This document shows, one piece after another, positions 40,382 to 49,302 of a stretch of 64,000 nt of DNA. Numbering within the stretch: the first letter of the stretch is position 1; every line of letters begins with the position of its first letter. The notes below the pieces were generated by a model that made no database searches, was not told the origin of the DNA, and saw only the letters and a list, made by a program, of their open reading frames with translations. The position numbers and the translations under genes were made by a program. Source of the DNA: Rhodospirillaceae bacterium (GTDB taxonomy: Bacteria > Pseudomonadota > Alphaproteobacteria > Rhodospirillales > Rhodospirillaceae); assembly GCA_947476695.1 (NCBI GenBank), contig CANJRD010000003.1, positions 186,001 through 250,000 of the forward strand, read 5' to 3'.

Positions 40382-42013
40382 TTACTCGTCGCGATCTCGC
40401 CCACGGCCGCGGCCGCGCGGTTCGGGATCTGATCCCGGCGCTTGCTGTGCCCGCTGTTGCTGGCGCGCCTGCTGTTCCTGTTGGCGCTGCTGCTGTTGCT
40501 GAGCACCGGCCTGTTCCTGCTGCGCGCGCGCCTGCTCTTGCTGTTGGCGCTGCTGCTGCATCTGCTGGTTACGTGCTTGCTCACGCTGCTGGTCTTGCTG
40601 CGCTCGCGCCTGCTCCTGCTGCTGGCGCTCCTGTTGCATTTGCTGGTTGCGCGCCTGCTCTTGTTGTTGACGTTGTTGGCTCTGTTGCGCCTGTGCCTGA
40701 TCTTGCTGCTGTCCCGCGCGCTGCCGCGCGAAGCGACCCTGCTCCTGACGCATCTTCGGGCTACGATCCCAACCGGAACGTCCGCGATCATTATCACTAA
40801 GGTCGGCGTCCTTACGATCACCGGGTGTGCGTTCCTGTTGCTGACGCTGCTGATCCGCGACGCGCTCTTGTTCCTGACGTTGCTGCGCCTGACGCTGCAG
40901 ACCTTGTCGATCCTGAGCCTCGCGCTGGTCGCGCACGCGCCCTTCCTGACGCTGCGGATCGCGCGCCTTGCGCTCGTCACCACCGACCTGACCGCGGCGA
41001 TCATCCGGCAGGCCGCCCTGCTGATTGCCGAAGGATGCCCGCTCGACATCCTGACGGGTCTGCAAGCGACCCGGTCCGCCGCCACCGCGATCCGGGCGAC
41101 GGTCGGACAGCGCATTGGCGACCATCTCGTTCGGTCGCGGCGCGCTGCGGAGGCGGCCATTACCTTGCGGCATCCGATCCCGCATTTGCCGCTCCACGCG
41201 GCGACCTTCCTCAACGTTTGTCACGCGGCCGGGATTCCGCAGCACGCGATCCGCGCGCTGGGGCTCGAAGCGACGTCCGCCCGCACGATCGAAGCGCCGG
41301 GGATCGATGCTGCGATTGACGATGATGTTGTTCACAACCGTGTAGTTGGTGATGTTGGTCGTGCTGCGGATGAAATTGTAGTTCGTGGGACGCGCATACC
41401 GGCGGAAGTCGCGATCACCGAAACGGTTGACGTCTACGAACGCCCACATGCCTGCGAACTGGTCGGGGCCGAAGTCGGACCCGTACCAGGTGCGATAGCC
41501 GTAGTAGTCATCGGCGTTGTTGAAGTTGACGGCGAACCCTAGACCACCGCCGCTGATGTTCACCGACCCGCCCAGGAAGTCGCGATCCGGCGGCATCGGC
41601 ATCCAGCCCATCATGTCGTCGTTCGAGCGCCAGACCACCCACGCCGGGCTCCAAACGTAGCCCGGGATCCACATCCAGCCGTCATACGGATCGTCAACCC
41701 AACGGCCATAGTGGAAGGTGATGTCACCCCACGGCTGATCGGAGATCCAGGTCCAGCCGTAGTCGATGGTGTTGGCCCAGTAGCCGTCCGAGTAATACGG
41801 CCGGAAGTCGGGGCCGGCGTCCGGCACCCAGACCGATCCCCAGCGGTCGCTGTATACCCACTGGCCAAACTGAGAGAGTTCGTCGTGGAAGCTGTCGAAG
41901 CTCACGCGCGCATACTGTGCCTGCGCGGGCGCGGAGATCGCGAGCGTGATCGCCGGAACACCGGCGCAGAACAGCGCGACCGCACAGACCGCACTCGACA
42001 ATGATCGCTTCAT
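40382..42013 (-). CDS. Secreted DUF6600-type protein with Gln/Arg-rich tail
   Basis: A 543-residue exported protein. A signal peptide (1-33, ending APAQAQ) is followed by an aromatic, Trp/Tyr/Gly-rich DUF6600-like domain (about 34-150) with repeated GYWANTIDYGWTW and PWGDITFHYGRWV patterns. A linker (150-330) leads to a long Gln/Arg/Glu-rich low-complexity tail (about 370-530). The tail contains imperfect 26-residue repeats (ARNQQMQQ...RQQQEQARAQQ). Its role is unknown; DUF6600 proteins are often envelope-associated. A 12-base palindrome lies about 100 bases upstream. Confidence 0.75.
   Translation of the reverse strand: MKRSLSSAVCAVALFCAGVPAITLAISAPAQAQYARVSFDSFHDELSQFGQWVYSDRWGSVWVPDAGPDFRPYYSDGYWANTIDYGWTWISDQPWGDITFHYGRWVDDPYDGWMWIPGYVWSPAWVVWRSNDDMMGWMPMPPDRDFLGGSVNISGGGLGFAVNFNNADDYYGYRTWYGSDFGPDQFAGMWAFVDVNRFGDRDFRRYARPTNYNFIRSTTNITNYTVVNNIIVNRSIDPRRFDRAGGRRFEPQRADRVLRNPGRVTNVEEGRRVERQMRDRMPQGNGRLRSAPRPNEMVANALSDRRPDRGGGGPGRLQTRQDVERASFGNQQGGLPDDRRGQVGGDERKARDPQRQEGRVRDQREAQDRQGLQRQAQQRQEQERVADQQRQQQERTPGDRKDADLSDNDRGRSGWDRSPKMRQEQGRFARQRAGQQQDQAQAQQSQQRQQQEQARNQQMQQERQQQEQARAQQDQQREQARNQQMQQQRQQQEQARAQQEQAGAQQQQQRQQEQQARQQQRAQQAPGSDPEPRGRGRGRDRDE
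40520..40700. repeat. Imperfect tandem repeat encoding the Gln-rich tail
   Basis: CTG/TTG-rich units beginning CGCCTGCTC recur at about 40529, 40607 and 40652 (spacings 78 and 45 bases, multiples of three). They encode Gln/Arg/Glu repeats on the minus strand, so length variation by slippage would stay in frame. Confidence 0.65.
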
Positions 42014-42109
42014 AGCGCTCTCCGCGTTGATCGTCTTCGGGCGACGCGATGGATCGCGCCTGCAACCCGCATAAGATCTATGCAGAGAACGTGGCGAATC
42101 TGCGGAGTG

Positions 42110-42121
42110 TTACGTACGTAA
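42110..42121. promoter_or_regulatory. 12-base palindrome upstream of the DUF6600 gene
   Basis: TTACGTACGTAA is a perfect inverted repeat 97 bases before the DUF6600 gene start and just after the epmA stop. It is a possible operator; no cognate regulator is identified. Confidence 0.3.
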
Positions 42122-42141
42122 ATGCGGCGGCGCGTGACAAT

Positions 42142-43203
42142 TCATGTCGATACAGGCGCCCAAAGCACATCCTCGATGCGTTCTGCGCCTATCGCGAGCA
42201 TCACGATGCGGTCGAAGCCTAGCGCCCCGCCCGCACAGGGCGGCAGGAAGTCGAGACAAGCGAGGAAGTCGTCGTCCAGCGGCGGCGCTTCACCGTACAG
42301 GCGCTCAAACATCGCACGATCATGCGCGAAGCGGGCGCGCTGCTCGGCGGCGTCGGTGAGTTCGGAGAACGCATTGCCGAGTTCGACACCGCAAGCGTAG
42401 AGCTCGAAGCGTTCGGCGACGCGACTGTCGGTCGGCTTCTTGCGGGCGAGCGCGCCCAGACAGGCGGGATAATCGTAGAGCACCGTGGGCCGGCCAGCGC
42501 CCAGGTACGGCTCGATCTTCTCCAGCATCACGCGGAAGAAGATGTCCTCCCATGAATCCGTCTCCGTCGACGTGACCCCGATCGCGCGCGCCGCCGTGCG
42601 CAGCTTGTCCGGCTCAGGCATCGACGCCGCGTGATCCGTGATCGTGGCCAGCAAATCGATCCCGATACGCCCGAAGGCCTCCTGCACCGTCAGCCGCTCC
42701 GCCGCCGCCGTCGGGTCGCAGACACGACCCTTCCAGCGCAATTGACCATCGGTCTCCAGCGACCGGTGCGCGGCCTTGGCCACCTGCTGCAGGACCCGCA
42801 AGCTGTCATCCATGATCGCGGTGTAGTCGGCCTGGGCGCGGTACCACTCCAGCATGGTGAAAGCCGGGTGATGGAGCGCGGTCCATTCGCCGTCGCGATA
42901 TACCGGGCACAGTTGGACGATCTTCTCCAGGCCGCCGGCGAGCAGCTTCTTCATCGCGAACTCGGGCGACGTATGCAGATACCGGACTTTCGGGGGTTCG
43001 AGGCCCTCCTGTGCGACCAACGTGGTCTTAAAGGCATGGATATGCCGCTCGATCCCCGGCGAAACCTGCAAGGCGGGCGTCTCCACCTCCAGGAACCCTT
43101 CGGCCTGGAAGTAGGCGCGTACCGCCTTCACCGCGGCGCGGCGCGCCTCAAGTGCCGGGCGGCGCTTAGCCATTTGCTCGGGGTGCCACCAGGGGGTGGG
43201 CAT
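42142..43203 (-). CDS. epmA: Elongation factor P--lysine ligase (EpmA/GenX)
   Basis: A 353-residue class II LysRS-like enzyme lacking the anticodon-binding domain, which attaches (R)-beta-lysine or lysine to EF-P. Motif 2 (FRxxE-like, around LCPVYRDGEW) and motif 3 (GGALGFDRIVML) are present. It is divergent from efp, its substrate gene, about 230 bases away. No epmB (lysine 2,3-aminomutase) is in view, so the exact modification is uncertain. Confidence 0.92.
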   Translation of the reverse strand: MPTPWWHPEQMAKRRPALEARRAAVKAVRAYFQAEGFLEVETPALQVSPGIERHIHAFKTTLVAQEGLEPPKVRYLHTSPEFAMKKLLAGGLEKIVQLCPVYRDGEWTALHHPAFTMLEWYRAQADYTAIMDDSLRVLQQVAKAAHRSLETDGQLRWKGRVCDPTAAAERLTVQEAFGRIGIDLLATITDHAASMPEPDKLRTAARAIGVTSTETDSWEDIFFRVMLEKIEPYLGAGRPTVLYDYPACLGALARKKPTDSRVAERFELYACGVELGNAFSELTDAAEQRARFAHDRAMFERLYGEAPPLDDDFLACLDFLPPCAGGALGFDRIVMLAIGAERIEDVLWAPVST

Positions 43204-43312
43204 GCCTTCGACCTCGGATTGCCGGCGGATAATGTCCCTCGCTGTACCCCGCCAAATGGCCGGATCGCCAGGGATTTCGGCACGTTATCCGCCCACGGGC
43301 CGCCTGCGCCGG

Positions 43313-43340
43313 TTGCCCCACCCCCGGAAGCCTGTTAAAA
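43313..43340 (+). promoter_or_regulatory. Possible efp promoter
   Basis: TTGCCC and TTAAAA are 16 bases apart, about 90 bases before the efp start and in the epmA-efp divergent region. The -10 is weak. Confidence 0.3.
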
Positions 43341-43429
43341 GCCGCGCGACTTTTTTCGCTGGGCCCGGCCTTTTCCGTGGCTCGCGTGCGGCTCATCCAA
43401 CTCAGCTTTTCCAACCCAACGGACGTCAT

Positions 43430-43993
43430 ATGAAGATTCAGGCGAACACCATCCGCGGCGGGATGGTCATCGAGCACGAAGGCAAGCAGTGGTCGGTGAT
43501 CAAGACCTCGATCGAACGCCCCGGTAAGGGCGGCGCCTTCATTCAGGTGGAAATGCGCAATGTCGCAAACGGCGTGAAGAGCGAAGGCCGCTGGCGTACG
43601 CAGGACTCCGTCGAGCGCCTGGAAGTGCGCGAGATGGAGTGCACCTTCCTGTTCAAGGAAGGCGACCAGCTGACGTTCATGGACAAGGAATCCTTCGACC
43701 AGTTCGCGGTTCCGGCCGATATCCTCGCCGAACGCCAGGCGTTCCTGCAGGACAACATGGAAGTCACTGTCGACTTCATCGAAGGCAAGCCGGTGTCGAT
43801 CGTGCTGCCGAAGTCGGTGGTCCTGGAGGTCGTCCAGGCCGATCCGGTTGTGAAGGGCCAGACGGCCGCTTCCTCTTATAAGCCGGGCATCCTCGAGAAC
43901 GGCCTGAAGGTCATGATCCCGCCCTTCATCGAAACCGGCACAAAGATCGTCGTGAATACCGAAGACGTGTCCTACGTCGAACGCGCGAAGTAA
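43430..43993 (+). CDS. efp: Elongation factor P
   Basis: A 187-residue EF-P that rescues ribosomes stalled at polyproline. The KOW-like N-domain carries the modification loop IERPGKGGAF with Lys33 at the tip, the EpmA target. Two OB domains follow. Proline-rich proteins in this window (TolA, the OmpA protein, the cyclases) would depend on it. suhB follows six bases after the stop. Confidence 0.95.
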   Translation: MKIQANTIRGGMVIEHEGKQWSVIKTSIERPGKGGAFIQVEMRNVANGVKSEGRWRTQDSVERLEVREMECTFLFKEGDQLTFMDKESFDQFAVPADILAERQAFLQDNMEVTVDFIEGKPVSIVLPKSVVLEVVQADPVVKGQTAASSYKPGILENGLKVMIPPFIETGTKIVVNTEDVSYVERAK

Positions 43994-43999
43994 TTCATT

Positions 44000-44791
44000 A
44001 TGGCTCTGCGCTCGGCCCTCATGAACGTCATGACGGCCGCTGCCGAGAAAGCAGCGCGTGGGCTGAAGCGCGATTTCGGCGAAGTCGAACAGCTTCAGGT
44101 CAGCCGCAAGGGTCCCTCGGACTTCGTTTCCGCCGCAGATTTGCGCGCCGAAAAAGTCCTGATGACCGAGCTTTCCAAGGCGCGGCCCAAGTTCGGCTTC
44201 CTCAACGAGGAAGGCGGCGAGATCAAAGGCGAAGACGATCGCTATCGCTGGATCATCGATCCGATCGACGGCACCACCAATTTCCTGCACGGCATCCCGC
44301 ACTTCGCGATCTCCATCGCGCTTGAGTACGAGGACGAGATCGTCGCGGGCCTGATCTACAACCCGATCACCGACGAGATGTTCTCGGCGGAAAAGGGCAA
44401 AGGTGGATCGTTCAATTCCCACCGTCTGCGCGTGTCGTCGCGCGGCGATCTACGGGACTCCGTGATCGCCACGGGTATTCCGCACCGGGGTCGCGGCCAC
44501 CACGGGCCGTACCTCAAGACCCTCGGGCGGGTGATGGAGAACGTCGCCGGTATCCGCCGCATGGGCACCGCGTCGCTCGACCTGGCCTACGTGGCCGCCG
44601 GGCGCTGCGACGGCTATTGGGAAACGGGGCTGTCGCCCTGGGACGTGGCGGCCGGTGTGCTGCTGGTCAGGGAAGCCGGCGGCTTCGCGACCGAAGTCGC
44701 GGGCGGCAAGGACCCGGTCTATACCGGCAGCGTCTTGGCGACCAACGCCAAACTGCATAAGCCGCTGCAGGAACTGCTAATTCCAAGCTGA
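44000..44791 (+). CDS. suhB: Inositol-1-monophosphatase family protein SuhB
   Basis: A 263-residue Mg-dependent phosphatase. Metal ligands are in LNEEGGE and in WIIDPIDGTTNFLHG (near 88-102), and SPWDVAAGVLLVREAGG near 212 completes the site. SuhB has both inositol monophosphatase activity and a role in rRNA antitermination in enterics. It is six bases after efp, so they are probably co-transcribed. Confidence 0.92.
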   Translation: MALRSALMNVMTAAAEKAARGLKRDFGEVEQLQVSRKGPSDFVSAADLRAEKVLMTELSKARPKFGFLNEEGGEIKGEDDRYRWIIDPIDGTTNFLHGIPHFAISIALEYEDEIVAGLIYNPITDEMFSAEKGKGGSFNSHRLRVSSRGDLRDSVIATGIPHRGRGHHGPYLKTLGRVMENVAGIRRMGTASLDLAYVAAGRCDGYWETGLSPWDVAAGVLLVREAGGFATEVAGGKDPVYTGSVLATNAKLHKPLQELLIPS

Positions 44792-44969
44792 CCGCTGGCC
44801 GTATCGGGGGCATTTTCACAAAGGCGTGCTCGCGTAAGCGGTTGTGCGCCCCGACTCCGATAAGGTAGGGTCTCCGCCTGGGGATAAGAAAAATAGGCGC
44901 GACCCAAAGCGTCGAGAATTCAGGGGTTTGGCGCGAGGCTCGTTAAGGCGGGCCACGTGGAGGGAGCCG

Positions 44970-46325
44970 GTGCGAAGCATCTCACTCGAGGGGTTGGAAG
45001 CCGCAACAGGGTCAAAAAACCCTGTGCGGAGCTCGTGGCGGCGCGGTGCGTTTGGCGCTGTGCTGACAAGTGTGCTTGCGCTCGCCGTTCCTGCCTTGGC
45101 CCAGACCAATAACGTGATTGTCGATTTCGGCGTACTCGATCCGCCGGCCAGTGCCACGTTGCTTGTGCCGCCAGCCGGCGTGCAGCCGCCGACCGCCAAC
45201 CGCGTCGTCCTGAAGCCGCCCAAGGGCACACCGCGCTATGTTCCGGGCAAAGTCCGCCCGATCAAATTGATGCTGAACACCGGCACCACGGTGAATGGCG
45301 AAGCCTGCACCTGCCCGCCGAAAACGGTGCGTCGCAGCGTGCGCCGTCCGGCCGCGAAGCCGAAAGTGACGCAGGCGAAGGCCGTTGCGCCGGCCGCGAC
45401 CACAGCACCGAACACGGCGCCGACCATCGCACCGACACCGGCCCCCGCTCCCACGCCGGCCCCGCCGGCTGCCGCGAAGACCGCGCCCACCCCGGCGCCG
45501 CCCGCAAAGCCCGCACCTGCCGCGAAGCCGACGCCGGCCGTAACACCCGCACCGGCACCTGCACCTATTCAAAAGGCCGAAGCGCCGAACGCTGAAGCGC
45601 AGAAGGCTGAAGCGCAGAAGGCTCAAACGCCGCCGCCAGCACCGCCGAAGGCCGCGACTGCGCCTGCAGCACCTGCTCCGACGCCTGCTCCGGCACCCGT
45701 TGCGGCCGCTGCGAAGCCGACGACACCGCCAGTCGCTGCGACGCCTGCGGCTCCGCCCGCGCCGAAGCCACCACAACAGACCGCCAACGCGACGCCGACG
45801 CCAGCCGTCCCGCCGCCGCAAGCCTTGACGCCGCCGGCGCGCACCGCACCGTCTCCCGTTGCGCCGCCCGCGCCCGCACCGCAAGCGGCCGCACCGGCCC
45901 CAAAACCAGCAGCGCCCGCAACCGCACCGGCCGTCGTGCCGCCGCCGGCGACACCGTCCGAACAGCAGGTCGCCGCCGTGCCGCCCGCGCCGCAGCCTCC
46001 CGCCGCGAAGAACGATCCGCTCAGCATCGTCTACACCGCCGCCGGCAGTCAGATTCCGGTCGAAGCCGGCCCAAGCATCAAAGACCTGACGCAAAAGCTG
46101 GCAAGCGATGCCTCCTTACGGGTGCAGTTGCTCTCGTACGCGTCCGATCCTGAAAAGAATGTAAGCCGCGCACGCCGCCTTTCACTCGAACGCGCTGTGG
46201 CCGTCCGTAAAATGCTGATCGATAATGGGCTCGACTCAACGCGTATCGAAGTACGCGCCCTCGGCGATCAGAATCCCGGCGGCGCCCCGGATCGGGTGGA
46301 TGTTGTTCTCTCGGCGCGACGCTAA
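44970..46325 (+). CDS. OmpA-family protein with long Pro/Ala-rich linker
   Basis: A 451-residue exported protein. A GTG start at 44970 with GGAGGG upstream gives a somewhat long N-terminus and signal peptide (hydrophobic stretch about 26-45, ending PALAQ). A folded region (about 46-115, with CTCPPK) precedes an extreme Pro/Ala/Lys linker (about 125-345). A C-terminal OmpA-like domain (about 350-451) contains SLERAVAVRKMLIDNGL and RIEVRALGDQ. The first gene of a three-gene group with the MotA- and MotB-like genes; it may span the periplasm to peptidoglycan. Confidence 0.8.
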   Translation: MRSISLEGLEAATGSKNPVRSSWRRGAFGAVLTSVLALAVPALAQTNNVIVDFGVLDPPASATLLVPPAGVQPPTANRVVLKPPKGTPRYVPGKVRPIKLMLNTGTTVNGEACTCPPKTVRRSVRRPAAKPKVTQAKAVAPAATTAPNTAPTIAPTPAPAPTPAPPAAAKTAPTPAPPAKPAPAAKPTPAVTPAPAPAPIQKAEAPNAEAQKAEAQKAQTPPPAPPKAATAPAAPAPTPAPAPVAAAAKPTTPPVAATPAAPPAPKPPQQTANATPTPAVPPPQALTPPARTAPSPVAPPAPAPQAAAPAPKPAAPATAPAVVPPPATPSEQQVAAVPPAPQPPAAKNDPLSIVYTAAGSQIPVEAGPSIKDLTQKLASDASLRVQLLSYASDPEKNVSRARRLSLERAVAVRKMLIDNGLDSTRIEVRALGDQNPGGAPDRVDVVLSARR

Positions 46326-46346
46326 CTCAGCTGATTTCTGCAACAG

Positions 46347-47555
46347 GTGCGCAAGGTGAGCGATACCTCTCGCTACATCACGCGTATGGTGTTGTTCCTG
46401 GTGGTCGTCGGCGCCTGCTGCGCCTTCTTGATCAACACGCTCCTTCCGATCTTCCTGGTCAATCCGGCCGTGAACGGCGTGATCTTCGCCGTCATCCTGT
46501 TCGGCACGATCCTTAACTTCCGCCAGGTGATCCTGCTCGCCCCCGAAGCACGCTGGGTCGAGCGCCTGCGCGAAAGTGCGAGCGAGACCGCCGCCGCCCT
46601 TACTGAATTGCGCGCCGAAGCCGTGCAGCCGGAGCTGCGCCTGCTGTCATCGATGGCGCGGATGCTGGGCGAGAAGCGCGGACGTCTCATGTTGAGCGCG
46701 CCGGCGATGCGCACCATCCTCGACGGTATCGCCGCACGCCTCGAAGAAAGCCGCGATCTCGCGCGCTATCTCACCGGCCTTTGCATTTTCCTCGGCCTGC
46801 TCGGCACGTTCTGGGGCCTGCTCGGCACCGTGCGCGCCATCGCCGACGTCATCAACAACATGACGATGAACACGGACGATCTGTCCGTGATGTTCAACAC
46901 CCTCAAGAAAGGCCTTGAGTCGCCGCTGTCGGGCATGGGCACGGCATTCGCGTCCTCGCTGTTCGGTCTGGGCGGATCGCTGCTGCTCGGCTTCCTCGAC
47001 CTGCAAGCGTCGCAAGCGCAGAACGCTTTCTTCAACGAACTGGAAGAATGGCTGTCGAGCATCACCCGTCTGTCGTCGGGCTCGAACGAAGGCGATCAAA
47101 GTGTTTCGGTCTACACCGAAGCCCTGCTCGAACAGACCGCCGAGCGCCTGCAGGATCTGGTCACCATCATCGCGCGCAGCGAGCAGGCGCGCACCGACGC
47201 GAACCAGCAGTTCGCGGAAATGAATGGTAAGCTCGCGATCCTGGCGGACCAGATGCGCGCGGAACAGCATATATTGCTGCGCCTCGCCGAGAACCAGCGC
47301 GAGCTGACGCCGATCATTCGTCATCTGGGCGATGTGGTCGCCAAACTCGGCAATTTCGAAGGCCCGCAAAGCGGCGCGCTCGACGACGCGACGCGGGGCC
47401 ACATTCGCAGCATCGACAATCTGCTGGGCCGCCTCACGACATCCGTCGAGACCGGGCGTGACGAAACCATCCGTGACATCCGCGCCGAGATCAAACTGCT
47501 TGCGCGTACCATAGCCGGCCTTGGCGGCAACACCGGCCGCGACAGCGCGGCATAG
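46347..47555 (+). CDS. MotA/ExbB-like ion channel subunit
   Basis: A 402-residue MotA/TolQ/ExbB-family membrane protein. TM helices lie at about 13-33, 39-58, 140-165 (FLGLLGTFWGLLGTVRAIAD) and 196-221 (GMGTAFASSLFGLGGSLLLG). A cytoplasmic or helical C-terminal tail of about 170 residues follows. The pore helices match the ion-channel pattern of TolQ. It is followed after two bases by a MotB-like gene, so together they should form a proton-driven envelope motor. Not flagellar: no flagellar genes are nearby. The GTG start at 46347 is tentative. Confidence 0.82.
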   Translation: MRKVSDTSRYITRMVLFLVVVGACCAFLINTLLPIFLVNPAVNGVIFAVILFGTILNFRQVILLAPEARWVERLRESASETAAALTELRAEAVQPELRLLSSMARMLGEKRGRLMLSAPAMRTILDGIAARLEESRDLARYLTGLCIFLGLLGTFWGLLGTVRAIADVINNMTMNTDDLSVMFNTLKKGLESPLSGMGTAFASSLFGLGGSLLLGFLDLQASQAQNAFFNELEEWLSSITRLSSGSNEGDQSVSVYTEALLEQTAERLQDLVTIIARSEQARTDANQQFAEMNGKLAILADQMRAEQHILLRLAENQRELTPIIRHLGDVVAKLGNFEGPQSGALDDATRGHIRSIDNLLGRLTTSVETGRDETIRDIRAEIKLLARTIAGLGGNTGRDSAA

Positions 47556-47557
47556 CC

Positions 47558-48751
47558 ATGCCCGCATACGCCCGCCGCGCAAAGCGCACGGTAGACATCT
47601 GGCCAGGGTGGGTCGATGCGCTGTCGACGCTGCTCATCATTGTCATGTTCGTGCTGCTGGTATTTGTGCTGGGCCAGGTGTTCCTGAGCACGGCCCTCTC
47701 CGGCCGCGACAAGCAACTTGGCCAGCTGACGGGACAGCTTTCGGAACTCGCCAGCCAGTTGGCGCTTGAGAAGCAAGCGCATACGGAGCTGGAAGCGAAC
47801 ATCGCGAAGCTGACAACGGAACTCGTCGACACCAAGACGAATCTCGACGCGCTGTCGCTGCTGCAGGTCGAGACCAGCACCAAGCTCGCCGAGAAGACCG
47901 CCGAGGCCGATGCGCGCGCGGCTGAGAATGCGAAGCTTAGCCAGAACCTGACCGCAGCGACGGAATCCAACACACTCAATCAGGCGACCATCGCCAAGCA
48001 AGTGCAGGAACTCGCCCTGCTGCAGGAAAAGATCAAAGCGCTGGAAGCATTCCGTTCGCAGCTGGACAAGGAACTGGCAGAACGCACCGCCGACGTCAGC
48101 AAGGAGAAGCAGGCGTCCGTGCAGGCAGAGGCGCAAGCGGCCCTGATGAGTCAGCAGTTGCGGGACCTGCAGCAGGAACTCGACCGCCTAGCCACCAGCC
48201 TCGATGCCTCCGACAAGTTGTCGGCCGAACAGAAAGCACAAATCTCGGATCTGGGCCGCCGCATGAACCGCGCGCTGGCCGGCCGCGTGCAGGAACTTCA
48301 ACGCTACCGTTCCGAATTCTTCGGCCGGTTGCGCGATATCCTGCAGACGCGCCCCGGTGTGTCGATCGTCGGCGACCGCTTTGTGTTCCAGTCGGAAGTG
48401 CTGTTCACACCAGCATCGGCTGAACTTGGCCCCAACGGCAAAGCGCAGCTCGCCGCGTTCGCCAAAACGCTGCTCGATATCGCCAAGCAGATCCCGCCCG
48501 AGGTGAACTGGATGCTGCGCGTCGACGGTCACACCGACAACGTGCCGATCACGGGCGGCGTCTTTGCGTCCAACTGGGAGCTTTCCACCGCCCGGGCCGT
48601 CGCCGTGGTGAAGTACCTGACCACCCAGGGCGTCCCGGCAGAGCGCCTGGCGGCAGCCGGTTTTGGCGAATTCCAGCCGATCGATCCCGCAAATTCCGTC
48701 GGCGCGCGGGCCCGGAACCGCCGTATCGAACTCAAACTCGACCAGCGCTAA
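47558..48751 (+). CDS. MotB-like peptidoglycan-binding protein
   Basis: A 397-residue MotB/ZorB/OmpA-type protein. A single TM helix near 22-44 is preceded by GWVDALSTLLII with Asp20, equivalent to the proton-carrying Asp of MotB. A long coiled coil (about 50-245) and a C-terminal OmpA domain follow (about 260-397, with VDGHTDNVPITGG and NRRIELKLDQR). The coiled coil is much longer than in flagellar MotB. It is co-transcribed with the MotA-like gene. Confidence 0.85.
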   Translation: MPAYARRAKRTVDIWPGWVDALSTLLIIVMFVLLVFVLGQVFLSTALSGRDKQLGQLTGQLSELASQLALEKQAHTELEANIAKLTTELVDTKTNLDALSLLQVETSTKLAEKTAEADARAAENAKLSQNLTAATESNTLNQATIAKQVQELALLQEKIKALEAFRSQLDKELAERTADVSKEKQASVQAEAQAALMSQQLRDLQQELDRLATSLDASDKLSAEQKAQISDLGRRMNRALAGRVQELQRYRSEFFGRLRDILQTRPGVSIVGDRFVFQSEVLFTPASAELGPNGKAQLAAFAKTLLDIAKQIPPEVNWMLRVDGHTDNVPITGGVFASNWELSTARAVAVVKYLTTQGVPAERLAAAGFGEFQPIDPANSVGARARNRRIELKLDQR

Positions 48752-48797
48752 GCTAAAATCCAGCAGCGCCCGCAGGTTAAGCCCCGTTTCGGCACTC

Positions 48798-48825
48798 TTG
48801 CCCCTGGCCCGCCAAGCCGTTATAA
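48798..48825 (+). promoter_or_regulatory. Promoter of rpmE
   Basis: TTGCCC and TTATAA are 16 bases apart, about 67 bases upstream of the rpmE start. Confidence 0.45.
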
Positions 48826-48848
48826 GCGCCGCCTGCTGCCCGCCCGAA

Positions 48849-48869
48849 GATGCCGCAAAACCCGGCATC
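48849..48869 (+). promoter_or_regulatory. Leader hairpin of rpmE
   Basis: GATGCCG and CGGCATC form a seven-base stem with a seven-base loop between the predicted promoter and the GAGGTG ribosome binding site. It may be a binding target for L31 autoregulation (inference, by analogy with other ribosomal-protein leaders). Confidence 0.35.
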
Positions 48870-48892
48870 GCTGCGGAGCACCGAGGTGTGAG

Positions 48893-49126
48893 ATGAAGAA
48901 AGAAGGCCATCCCGACTACCACGAGATCACGGTCCAGATGACCGATGGTACCGAGTACAAGACCCGCAGCACGTACGGTAAAGCGGGGGATGTCCTGCGC
49001 CTCGAAATCGACCCGAAGGTCCACCCAGCCTGGACGGGCGTCCAGCGCATCAGCGACAGCGGTGGTCAGGTTGCGAAATTCAACAAGCGCTTCAAGGGCT
49101 TGCTGGGTACGCAGAAGCAGAAGTAG
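48893..49126 (+). CDS. rpmE: 50S ribosomal protein L31
   Basis: A 77-residue bL31 with the [17 protein letters not shown] and [10 protein letters not shown] signatures. No CxxC zinc pair is present, so it is the zinc-independent (C-minus) form, as in most Alphaproteobacteria. The start is supported by GAGGTG upstream. Confidence 0.96.
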   Translation: MKKEGHPDYHEITVQMTDGTEYKTRSTYGKAGDVLRLEIDPKVHPAWTGVQRISDSGGQVAKFNKRFKGLLGTQKQK

Positions 49127-49141
49127 GCCTTCTGCCGAATT

Positions 49142-49163
49142 GGATGCTGCGTACGCGGCATCC
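49142..49163. terminator. Hairpin downstream of rpmE
   Basis: GGATGCTGCG and CGCGGCATCC pair in a near-perfect stem 16 bases after the rpmE stop. There is no clear T-tract, so termination is uncertain. Confidence 0.35.
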
Positions 49164-49302
49164 AAGTCCCTACTATCAATAGAAAATCGCGACGGCCGCG
49201 CATCCTTTTGGGTCGGCCGCGCGTTCCTATGTGGTAGGATCGCCGCCTAGGCGTGTCTAGATGTAGCGGTTCCCGCTGACGACTACACTCGCGACGGGCA
49301 TC

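Noticed and set aside
46347-48751. Zorya defence (ZorAB) interpretation of the MotA/MotB-like pair
   Set aside because: No ZorC, ZorD or ZorE effector genes lie nearby; the neighbours are efp, suhB and rpmE, all core genes.
49185-49225. CGGCCGCGC direct repeat downstream of rpmE
   Set aside because: Two short G+C-rich copies 12 bases apart; expected by chance in this composition.
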